28,448 nucleotides of DNA from positions 1 through 28,448 of the forward strand of contig JAIPJV010000003.1 in assembly GCA_021734005.1 (NCBI GenBank), in the 5' to 3' direction. Below the pieces are notes generated by a model. That model saw only the letters and a program-made list of their open reading frames with translations. It had not been told where the DNA came from and ran no database searches. Position 1 is the first letter of the stretch, and each line of letters starts with the position of its first letter. Source of the stretch: Fidelibacterota bacterium (lineage in GTDB: Bacteria; Fidelibacterota; UBA2242; JAFGTP01). The translations under genes were made by a program, and so were the position numbers. This document shows positions 1 through 7,638 of the stretch, piece by piece.

Positions 1-2185
1 GTACACCCACCGGCAATCCGCCCACAATATTTCCACTCATTGCAGAATATTGTTGAGCAAAGTCATAGCCTTCCCCATACATTAAACTTTGGTTAAAGGG
101 ATTTAAGCCCAAAACCCATTGTAATTGCTGATAGCACAATTGTAAGAGTTTCTCATCATCCAAATACCGGGCAATAGAAGCTAGTCCTTTTGTTTGAGAA
201 AGAACAGTACCACAATTCCCTCTAAAAGTCTTCCAGACTGGAAAATTTTTGATGTAAAAACGGTCAGTCAATTTTATACCATTCTGAATTTGTTGTTTTT
301 CAACTTGATCATCGGCATTATTAATATCGTATATTCCAGCCGGTAACATATGATAAGGCTTTGTATTATCCGCAATATTTTTATAGTAATTTGCATATAA
401 CTGGATTGCATTTTGCCATTTTTCAAATTTATCATGCTCAGGAAACATTTTACATAATTGCTTGAGTCCGATCACCGGTTCCTGTTCGTGCCCTCTATGG
501 GAGTAGTGTAATATGTTCTTTTTATCAGCATCACGATAGAAAAAACCTTTAATTTTTACTTTGGATCTTAAATTTTTCTGCTGCTGGCACTGAAGAATAT
601 AATTCCCATATTCAATAGCAGCCTGTTTATATTTCTTTTTTGCAGTAATTTCATACAATTCTAGAGAAGAAGTCAATCCATAGCCAGCCAAACCAATATT
701 TAATTCTTCACTTTTTTGTCTTGCAAATTTCCAGTCATCCCGGGCGGTTTGTAAACAATAGTTAGCCTTAATTGAATCATTATTCAATAATGAACGATAG
801 GCTCGCGCTTCTGTTTTAGCAGCAACATAATTATCATAGGGATTATTATTAGCTATGCTGGTAAGATCGTCAACATTACCAATAATTCCATCTGTCCAGT
901 AATCCATAGTTATCCAGGTGCAGCGATATCCATTTCTAAATCGGGTATTCAACAACCAATCAACTCCCCATTCAGCTTCTTCAATAAGTCGATCTGAAAT
1001 TTTAGGATTATCAGCTTTAATTTTATCAGCCAGGGCAAGCATGGAATAGGCGGCTTCAGCAGTATTAACCAGTCCCTGGGAAAGATCGCCAGCATCATGC
1101 CATCCTCCATTGACTACAATCATACTATCGCCATGATGACACGTACAATCACGGTGATCTACAGAATGTATTCCAGGTATTTTTGTACCACATCTTTGAC
1201 AATAGAAGTGGTTAATAGTTTTGATAATTGTACTATTGTATAATTTCTCAAAAGAATTGATTTCAAAACTTCTTGTTGTAATATTACCTGCTTTTATAAA
1301 ATATTCCCCGGGTTTGTTAATTTCATTAAAATCCAGAATTTTAAATTTACCAAGATGGGTTTCATGGGACTGAATTGGTTTTTGGAGAACAGTTTTTTGA
1401 GTTTGAGCATTAATTATTGAAAATTTATCAGCCTCAATATCAGATGCTAATGCCTGTTTAGGGAAATTCTGGGCGTAGCCAATATGAGAAAAAGCTATCT
1501 GACCGGAAGCAACATCCCAGCCTTCGTAGTGATCTGGTTTTACTTCTTCCAGTTTTAATTCGTCGAAATAATATTTCGCAGTATCGGTAGCACCAGGTTC
1601 ATTTCCCTGCAGACGATATCTCAATTCAACGGCTGTTACTTGATCGCGGCCTAAATGTTCAATTTCCCAATTCACCTGATTCCATTCCTGATTTTCCAGA
1701 AGGACATAATTAAAGCCATTTCTATCATAAGGACCAGGCACTTTTTCATCACCATTATTATGAAAAATAAGGCTAAGAGAAACAGTCCGAAAGCCAGGCA
1801 AATCAGGATAGACCTGAAAAGATATCCGATTCCATTTCGTCCAGTCTTGACCATCTACTTTGAATAATGCCCTGGCAGCGCCAAATGGACGCCCTTCCTT
1901 TGGTCCCAGCTTTTCACCTTTTGTCGGTGAAGTTAATTTCAAACTGCTCTCTCCACTATAATTTTTCTGGTTAGAAATAGTTAACGTGCCAAAACCTTTA
2001 TGCTGCCAATTATTCATATTTTCCATATTATCAAGATCTTTGGATTCCAGTACTTTTTTATTATCCCATTTATATTCAATGGTATTTTCATATTTTGCTT
2101 GTAATGGAAAATCCTTAATATCCTGATTAAAGGCGATCTGAAAAAATAGCAATGCGGTGAATAAATATAAGCCCAAAAATTTCAT
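1..2185 (-). CDS. GH9-family glycoside hydrolase with N-terminal jelly-roll and CelD_N Ig-like domains (3' end outside window)
   Basis: The frame is open from ATG at 2185 to the window edge, giving 728 residues with no stop, so the C-terminus is missing. A signal peptide covers about residues 1-20. Residues 38-225 look like a beta-jelly-roll carbohydrate-binding domain. Residues 229-310 match the CelD_N Ig-like domain, starting around Q-I-A-F-S-H-I-G-Y. The GH9 catalytic domain follows. It has G-G-W-H-D-A-G-D with D364 and D367, the aspartates that in GH9 activate water (the second is the usual catalytic base). A Cys/His cluster at C329, C332, C347, C349, H350 and H351 resembles the zinc site of CelD-type GH9 enzymes. 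Near the edge the motif L-G-L-N-P-F-N-Q-S is seen, but the usual His-His-x-Arg segment is not found after it, so this may be a divergent subgroup. The catalytic Glu would lie outside the window. The expected role is endo- or exo-cleavage of beta-1,4-linked glucan outside the cytoplasm. The ribosome binding site is weak (GGGG about 6 bases upstream). Confidence 0.88.
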   Translation of the reverse strand, partial: MKFLGLYLFTALLFFQIAFNQDIKDFPLQAKYENTIEYKWDNKKVLESKDLDNMENMNNWQHKGFGTLTISNQKNYSGESSLKLTSPTKGEKLGPKEGRPFGAARALFKVDGQDWTKWNRISFQVYPDLPGFRTVSLSLIFHNNGDEKVPGPYDRNGFNYVLLENQEWNQVNWEIEHLGRDQVTAVELRYRLQGNEPGATDTAKYYFDELKLEEVKPDHYEGWDVASGQIAFSHIGYAQNFPKQALASDIEADKFSIINAQTQKTVLQKPIQSHETHLGKFKILDFNEINKPGEYFIKAGNITTRSFEINSFEKLYNSTIIKTINHFYCQRCGTKIPGIHSVDHRDCTCHHGDSMIVVNGGWHDAGDLSQGLVNTAEAAYSMLALADKIKADNPKISDRLIEEAEWGVDWLLNTRFRNGYRCTWITMDYWTDGIIGNVDDLTSIANNNPYDNYVAAKTEARAYRSLLNNDSIKANYCLQTARDDWKFARQKSEELNIGLAGYGLTSSLELYEITAKKKYKQAAIEYGNYILQCQQQKNLRSKVKIKGFFYRDADKKNILHYSHRGHEQEPVIGLKQLCKMFPEHDKFEKWQNAIQLYANYYKNIADNTKPYHMLPAGIYDINNADDQVEKQQIQNGIKLTDRFYIKNFPVWKTFRGNCGTVLSQTKGLASIARYLDDEKLLQLCYQQLQWVLGLNPFNQSLMYGEGYDFAQQYSAMSGNIVGGLPVGV

Positions 2186-2238
2186 GCAATACCCCAACTT
2201 TAAGATTAAAAAGGAAAAACGAAAACAAATGTTTAAAG

Positions 2239-2264
2239 ACTGGATAAGTGCACGACCATCCAGT
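2239..2264 (-). other. Stem-loop between GH16 and GH9 genes
   Basis: ACTGGAT (2239-2245) and ATCCAGT (2258-2264) are perfect 7-base inverted arms around a 12-base loop, in the 125-base gap between the GH16 stop and the GH9 start. No clean U-tract follows on the minus strand, so it is more likely an RNA processing or stabilising hairpin than a full intrinsic terminator. A second, weaker hairpin with arms AGGATCTA / TAGGTCCT lies nearer the GH16 stop, around 2282-2302. Confidence 0.35.
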
Positions 2265-2310
2265 AAATTGCGCCTATTTGTGAGGATCTAAATTATAGGT
2301 CCTTTTAGTA

Positions 2311-4098
2311 TTATTTCTGAAGAACCATTTTTAATGATTTGCTAACACCTGGTGCGGTTAGTTTACAAATATATAAACCTGAAGGTAGATCATTGGCTCT
2401 CCATTTTATGGTATATTGTCCTGCTTTTTGAGTTCCAGAGAATAATGTCTTAATGCGTTTCCCTGCTAAATCATAGACAGAAATATCAATAGTTTGCTTT
2501 TCAGGCAAAGTGAAAGAAATATTAGTGACAGGGTTAAAAGGATTGGGAGCATTTGAAATTTTATAATTATCTGGAGCTCTAACCTGCTGACTTTTTTCAA
2601 TTGCAGTTGTTAAATTACCATAAACTTCAATTTCTGAGATTGCATAGCCGCCTTCAGCACCGCCGGATTTTGCAAACATACGAATATATTTACCGGCAGT
2701 GGAACTATCAGTTTCCATTCTATCCACTCCCCCATTTCCATCATTGACACTGGCAATAACAGAATAATCTGAAAAGTCACTTAGATTGGAAATCTGGATT
2801 TCGTATTCTTCCGCATAGGTAGTATCCCAGTGGATATTGACTGTCGATATATTAAACTTATTATTGTAAAATAATTTGTTGAGATTGAGAGAAATCCATT
2901 CCTCATCACCTGGCATACTGACCCATCGAGTAGACCTATCCCCATCATTTACATTAGCCGGGTTAACATTTTCATTATTGGGGGGATTTTCCAGAGTCGA
3001 TGAAGCTTTCACTATTTTATTAAAAACTAAATTATCTCCGATCTGCAAACTAACATCAATTGTATCTGGAGGTGCTATTGTGCTGTTAATTATCAATTCT
3101 GTATAATATGAACCAAAACTTAGTTGGTTAGCCTCAGAGTTCAAGGCTACATCAAATATCTGTTCATTCCCTTCATTATCCTGCCAGCTTATATCGAGCC
3201 AAGCGACCTGAGGATTTACTTGAAGATTATCAAGTGTATCAACTCCAGTATTATTGACAGTGATTGTCTGAGGTGCAACCTCCTCAGCATTCACATCAAT
3301 CATTTCAAAGTTCAATGAAGATTGAGAAGATGATAATTGGGGGGCGGCATTTGAAGAAACCCGCACATAATCGATTACCATTTCAGCGGGAAAAGTTGAT
3401 GGATCCGGATTTGAAGGCCACTCTCCACCCACAGCCATATTTAGCAGAATGTAAAAAGGCTGCTGGAATTCACTTAGATCGGAGGAAGTGATACTCAATC
3501 TATTATACTCTTTACCGTCTAATTCCCATATGATATATTTATTATCCCAGATAATAGAATAGTTGTGAAAATCTTCAATATTCACACCTTCAACAGAATT
3601 TCCATAACTTGCATGCATTCCGGCATCCCAATGAGCTGTTCCATGAATAACACTTTCACCATTTACATTTTCCATAATATCTATTTCGCCACAGGCTGGC
3701 CAGCTCACATCATTAATGTTTGTTCCCAGCATCCAGAAAGCAGGCCATAAGCCTACACCTCTTGACATTTTGATGCGAGCTTCAATCTTGCCGTATTTGA
3801 CTTCATATTGTCCCTGAGTTTTTAACCGTGCCGATTGAATACTGCCATCCCTTTTTCCGGGTTCACCATCAACTGTAGCCTTAATCACCAGGCAGCTATC
3901 TTCAATATAGGCATTATCCCGTGTGTAATTTTGCCATTCATCATTTCCCCAGCCCCAGCTGCCATATCCAGTTTCATACACCCAGTCATCTGAAATCTGA
4001 GTGTTAAATTCATCTTGCCAAACTACCTGCCACTCACCAGATAAGGCAACATATATAATTACTAATATTAAAACTAATAATTTTCCCCGTTTATTCAT
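2311..4098 (-). CDS. Secreted GH16 beta-glucanase with Ig-like, discoidin-type (F5/8C) and T9SS sorting domains
   Basis: This 595-residue enzyme has a signal peptide (about 1-20), then a GH16 catalytic domain (20-248) with the active-site strand G-E-I-D-I-M-E-N. E138 is the expected nucleophile, D140 the assisting residue and E143 the acid/base. The M-E spacing (ExDxxE) is the beta-bulge form typical of laminarinases and related endo-beta-1,3-glucanases. Residues 252-355 look like a BACON or Ig-like linker domain. Residues 358-495 resemble a discoidin/F5-8C domain (CBM32-like, with N-D-G-D-R-S-T-R-W-V). Residues 514-595 form a T9SS type A sorting domain (N-A-P-N-P-F-N-P, ending S-L-K-M-V-L-Q-K). 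The enzyme should therefore be exported across both membranes and released or attached at the surface. AGGAG sits 6 bases before the ATG. A 405-base gap separates it from the GH3 gene, so it may have its own promoter. Exact substrate preference among beta-1,3-glucans cannot be read from the sequence. Confidence 0.93.
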   Translation of the reverse strand: MNKRGKLLVLILVIIYVALSGEWQVVWQDEFNTQISDDWVYETGYGSWGWGNDEWQNYTRDNAYIEDSCLVIKATVDGEPGKRDGSIQSARLKTQGQYEVKYGKIEARIKMSRGVGLWPAFWMLGTNINDVSWPACGEIDIMENVNGESVIHGTAHWDAGMHASYGNSVEGVNIEDFHNYSIIWDNKYIIWELDGKEYNRLSITSSDLSEFQQPFYILLNMAVGGEWPSNPDPSTFPAEMVIDYVRVSSNAAPQLSSSQSSLNFEMIDVNAEEVAPQTITVNNTGVDTLDNLQVNPQVAWLDISWQDNEGNEQIFDVALNSEANQLSFGSYYTELIINSTIAPPDTIDVSLQIGDNLVFNKIVKASSTLENPPNNENVNPANVNDGDRSTRWVSMPGDEEWISLNLNKLFYNNKFNISTVNIHWDTTYAEEYEIQISNLSDFSDYSVIASVNDGNGGVDRMETDSSTAGKYIRMFAKSGGAEGGYAISEIEVYGNLTTAIEKSQQVRAPDNYKISNAPNPFNPVTNISFTLPEKQTIDISVYDLAGKRIKTLFSGTQKAGQYTIKWRANDLPSGLYICKLTAPGVSKSLKMVLQK

Positions 4099-4503
4099 TC
4101 TTGCTCCTATAAAATTTCCTTATTATTCATAACCTACAATATTTTCTTATTTTGATAATTTTTCGATTATTAAATTAATAATTTTTTTATTTGATAAGGC
4201 AACTCCCACATTTAAAAGAGTAAATATTTCCTGGGATTAAAATTACCGATTTATTAATATACCAAATTTAAAATATTTATAAAAACTTGATATTGATTAA
4301 CTTGTAAATTGTATTTTTGGTTTAATTTATGAAAAATAAACAATTGATTAATTAACACCTCATTTTTTTGAAATATTTTTTTTATCTGTCTTATACTTAA
4401 CAAATATAAACGTTCAAAAATGAAGCCAGCTGATAAAGACTGCTATTTAATATAAGCATAAATCTATAATCAGAAGCAATTACAATAAAAAATAATAAAA
4501 AAA
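4099..4503. other. AT-rich 405-base intergenic region
   Basis: No gene or convincing terminator is visible between the GH3 stop and the GH16 start, only very AT-rich DNA. It is the longest gap inside the enzyme cluster, so it is the likeliest place for an internal promoter. At 4149-4158 the sequence ATTTTGATAA repeats ten bases of one arm of the operator-like palindrome upstream of the glycan-capture operon (22272-22281). It lies about 50 bases upstream of the GH16 start. In DNA this AT-rich such a match could be chance. Confidence 0.4.
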
Positions 4504-6783
4504 TCACTCCACCATTTTAAAACTGGTTTTGAGCAGATCGACAGAATTACCTCCTACCATTACTTCAAATTGGCCCGGCTCACAAATCTTTTCGTACTGA
4601 TTATTATAAAAGCTGAGTTTATCCCTATCCAAATAAAATTTGACAGTTTCTTTTTGGCCGGGTTCAAGACTGATTTTTTTGAATCCTTTTAATTCTTTAA
4701 TCGGTCTGGCATAACTGGCGATAAGATCACGAATATAAAGTTGAACAATCTCTTCACCTTTTCTCTGTCCAGTATTCTTCACATCAACTTTAACCTGAAG
4801 GGTTTGGTCTTCAGAGATTCTGTTATCACTTATTTTTAGGTTATCATATTTAAAATCAGTGTAACTCAACCCATATCCAAAAGGATAAAGTGGTGTATTA
4901 GGGCCATCAATATAGCGGGAGACAAATACCGTATTTTCATCGAGTTTTGGCCGACCTGTATTTAATTGATTATAGTAAATTGGAATTTGGCCGACATTTC
5001 TGGGAAAAGTCACCGGAAGTTTTCCTGAAGGATTGTAATCACCAAATAAAACTGAAGCCAGAGCATTTCCGGATTGAGAACCAGCCAGCCACCCCTCTAC
5101 AATTGCCGATGCATTTTGTTCCGTCCAGTTGATTGTTAATGGCCGGCCATTAAATAAAACTACAACCAGGGGTTTTCCTGTTTTTTTCAATTCCTGGAGT
5201 AATGTTTTCTGAACTCCGGGCAGATCAATATTTTGCCGTGAACGCCCCTCACCTGAGAGCAGGGCTGTTTCACCAACTGCTGCAATAATTACATCAGAAT
5301 TTTGGGCTGCTTTTACTGCTTGCTGAATTCCTGTAGTATCAGTTTCATTTACTTGAACAGGTTTGTAATCCTGATAGTCACCATCCATTTTAACAAGATT
5401 GCACCCTTTGGCATAATTTATTTTTGTTTTTGACGAGACTGAATTTTTTATTGCTGATAATAGAGAAACAGCCGAGTTACTTTTTGCCTGACAACGCCAG
5501 TTACCTAGAGGAGCATCTTTATCGGCAGCCAGAGGACCTACAACGGCAATCCTCTCGATTTCTTTGCTTAATGGCAAAATATCATTCTCATTTTTTAATA
5601 ATACAATCGATTTTTTTGCCATTTCCAGGGCAGCTTTGTGGTTTTTTTCTGTATAGGCCTGCTCTTTTTCTCTTTCTTTGGAACAGTATTTATAGGGATC
5701 ATCGAAAAGTCCCAATTCAAATTTGACAGTTAAAATTCTGCGGACAGCCTGATCTAATAGTTCTTCATCAACCTCACCCTCCAGAATTAACTCTTCCAGA
5801 TAGTCTATATAAGCACTGCTCTCCATATCAACATCAGTTCCACCAGTTATCGCTATTTTGGTAGCCTGTTTCATATCTTTGGCTACTCCATGGGTTATCA
5901 ATTCACTTATAGTAGCCCAGTCTGAGAGAATGAAACCGGAAAAGTTCCATTTTCCACGTAAAATTTCGTTGACCAGAAATTGATTACCTGTGGCCGGAAC
6001 ACCATTGAGTGTATTAAAAGCGTTCATTACAGTGCTTACACCTTCATCAATAGTAGCTTTGTAAGGTGGTAAATAAATGTTATAAAGATCATAATTAGAG
6101 ATGCTAACCCGGTTATATTCTCGCCCTGCTTCGGGCGCCCCATAGGCAGCAAAATGTTTAGTACAGGCGGCAATTGTATTATCAGTGCTTAGGTCTTTCC
6201 CCTGGTATCCTCTAACCATGGCTTTTCCGAAACGAGCTCCAAGATAAGGATCCTCACCAGCACATTCTATTATTCTTCCCCAGCGAGGATCTCTGGTCAA
6301 ATCAACCATAGGCGAAAAAGTCCACGTGATTCCGGAAGCCGAGGCCTCTTTGGCTGCAATCCGGGCCGATTTTTCAATGGCCTGCATATCCCAGCTGGCA
6401 GCCTGAGCCAGAGGAATTGGAAACATAGTTTTGTAGCCATGAATTACATCCAATCCAAATAAAAGAGGTATTCCCAACCTGCTATTCTCAACTACAAGTT
6501 CCTGAGCTCTTTTTATTTCATCTACTGTTACTACGTTGAGCATAGAACCTACCATTCCGTTGGTCAAATCTTCATAGCGTTCTTCGTTACCTTTCTGAGT
6601 AGGTTTTGGGCCAGTCAGTTGCCAGGTGCTACTGTATTGATTGAGCTGCCCAATTTTCTCTTTGAGGGTCATTTGATTTAGAAGGCTGTCAACTTTCATA
6701 GCAATTGTACTGGCGCTAAGATTTACAGCCATTATCATAATCGTAAATATAATACCGAGACTAAAACAATTTTTAATTAACAT
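4504..6783 (-). CDS. bglX: Periplasmic GH3 beta-glucosidase (BglX-like)
   Basis: The 759-residue protein has a signal peptide M-L-I-K-N-C-F-S-L-G-I-I ending near N-L-S-A-S. The GH3 N-terminal domain carries K-H-F-A-A-Y-G and the nucleophile motif F-I-L-S-D-W (D288 in this numbering), with I-S-E-L-I-T-H-G after it as in E. coli BglX. The C-terminal domain has S-G-E-G-R-S-R with E512 as the probable acid/base. A fibronectin-III-like domain typical of GH3 closes the protein. An in-frame ATG exists upstream at 6876, but it lies inside the preceding GH16 gene. The chosen start at 6783 has GGAG five bases upstream and gives a proper signal peptide. It would cleave cellobiose, laminaribiose and mixed-linkage oligosaccharides to glucose in the periplasm. 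It starts 16 bases after the GH16 lipoprotein gene and is the last gene of that tightly packed block. The gene symbol reflects similarity, not proven orthology. Confidence 0.95.
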   Translation of the reverse strand: MLIKNCFSLGIIFTIMIMAVNLSASTIAMKVDSLLNQMTLKEKIGQLNQYSSTWQLTGPKPTQKGNEERYEDLTNGMVGSMLNVVTVDEIKRAQELVVENSRLGIPLLFGLDVIHGYKTMFPIPLAQAASWDMQAIEKSARIAAKEASASGITWTFSPMVDLTRDPRWGRIIECAGEDPYLGARFGKAMVRGYQGKDLSTDNTIAACTKHFAAYGAPEAGREYNRVSISNYDLYNIYLPPYKATIDEGVSTVMNAFNTLNGVPATGNQFLVNEILRGKWNFSGFILSDWATISELITHGVAKDMKQATKIAITGGTDVDMESSAYIDYLEELILEGEVDEELLDQAVRRILTVKFELGLFDDPYKYCSKEREKEQAYTEKNHKAALEMAKKSIVLLKNENDILPLSKEIERIAVVGPLAADKDAPLGNWRCQAKSNSAVSLLSAIKNSVSSKTKINYAKGCNLVKMDGDYQDYKPVQVNETDTTGIQQAVKAAQNSDVIIAAVGETALLSGEGRSRQNIDLPGVQKTLLQELKKTGKPLVVVLFNGRPLTINWTEQNASAIVEGWLAGSQSGNALASVLFGDYNPSGKLPVTFPRNVGQIPIYYNQLNTGRPKLDENTVFVSRYIDGPNTPLYPFGYGLSYTDFKYDNLKISDNRISEDQTLQVKVDVKNTGQRKGEEIVQLYIRDLIASYARPIKELKGFKKISLEPGQKETVKFYLDRDKLSFYNNQYEKICEPGQFEVMVGGNSVDLLKTSFKMVE

Positions 6784-6788
6784 TTTGG

Positions 6789-6792
6789 CTCC
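6789..6792 (-). promoter_or_regulatory. Ribosome binding site deciding the GH3 start
   Basis: GGAG followed by CCAAA and then ATG at 6783. It lies in the short gap after the GH16 lipoprotein stop and supports this ATG over the upstream in-frame ATG at 6876, which is embedded in the neighbouring gene. Confidence 0.7.
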
Positions 6793-6799
6793 ATTTTTT

Positions 6800-7630
6800 C
6801 TATTGCTTTTCATAGACACGCACATAATCAATTTTAAATTCAGCAGGAAAAATATCGTTATCAATGCCCTCAACACCGCCCCAGCTGCCGCCTATTGCCA
6901 GGTTGAGGATTATGTGAAAATCCTGAGTAAAAGGCCAGGTTTCCCAATCGGCATCACTTTCTTTTTCATAAGTAAAATATAAAAAATCATCCATAGAAAT
7001 TTTGATACTATTTTTATCCCATTCTAAAGAATAAACATGAAAGTCCGAAAAAACAGAAGAATTAAAAATTTGGGCCGTTTTCTGCGTTCCTTTCACATGA
7101 TTGTAATCTTCAGTATGAATTGAAGCGTGCACCTGACCGGGATCATATCCAACGTGTTCCATAATATCTATCTCGCCTACTCCAGGCCATTGTCCTGTCC
7201 CTACAGTCCATTCATCGGGAAGCATCCAGATCGCCGGCCAGGTTCCTCTGCCACTGGGCAATTTAGCCCTTATATCAAAACGCCCATATGTCCAGCCCTG
7301 CCGTGTGTTTAATCGGGCTGAAGTATATTCACTGTTTTCATATTTCTCTTTAATTGCTTTTATGATCAAATTTTCATCTTTGACATAGGAATTTTCGCTT
7401 CTGTCTGTATAATATTGCTCTTCGTTGTTTCCCCAACCATGGCCACCAGTCTCATATTTCCAGAGCATAGTATTTAGAGAATCAGCAGTGAATTCATCAT
7501 GCCATACCATTTTCCAGCCGTCCAAATCCCATTCATTTTGGCTATTATCTGACTCATTTGACGAGGTAAGCCCACATTGTAATAATGTAAGTAAGAGGAA
7601 TAAATATTTAATTATGTTTTTGGGGTTCAT
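6800..7630 (-). CDS. GH16 laminarinase-type lipoprotein
   Basis: This is a compact 276-residue single-domain GH16 enzyme. The N-terminus ends in L-L-Q-C-G with C19 as the lipobox cysteine, so it should be a lipoprotein, probably in the outer membrane. The catalytic strand V-G-E-I-D-I-M-E-H-V gives nucleophile E153, D155 and acid/base E158, followed by H-A-S-I-H-T, a pattern usual in bacterial endo-beta-1,3-glucanases. It ends with the family's closing strand F-K-I-D-Y-V-R-V-Y-E. Unlike its two GH16 neighbours it carries no sorting or binding domain. It begins 8 bases after the permuted lichenase gene with only a weak AGAGA before the ATG, so translation is probably coupled. Likely job: cutting beta-1,3-glucan or imported oligosaccharides at the cell envelope. 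Confidence 0.94.
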   Translation of the reverse strand: MNPKNIIKYLFLLLTLLQCGLTSSNESDNSQNEWDLDGWKMVWHDEFTADSLNTMLWKYETGGHGWGNNEEQYYTDRSENSYVKDENLIIKAIKEKYENSEYTSARLNTRQGWTYGRFDIRAKLPSGRGTWPAIWMLPDEWTVGTGQWPGVGEIDIMEHVGYDPGQVHASIHTEDYNHVKGTQKTAQIFNSSVFSDFHVYSLEWDKNSIKISMDDFLYFTYEKESDADWETWPFTQDFHIILNLAIGGSWGGVEGIDNDIFPAEFKIDYVRVYEKQ

Positions 7631-7638
7631 GAATATCT

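Noticed and set aside
6784..6876. Upstream in-frame ATG for the GH3 gene at 6876
   Set aside because: It lies inside the 3' end of the GH16 lipoprotein gene and would place a charged stretch before the signal peptide. The ATG at 6783 has a GGAG at good distance and a normal signal peptide.
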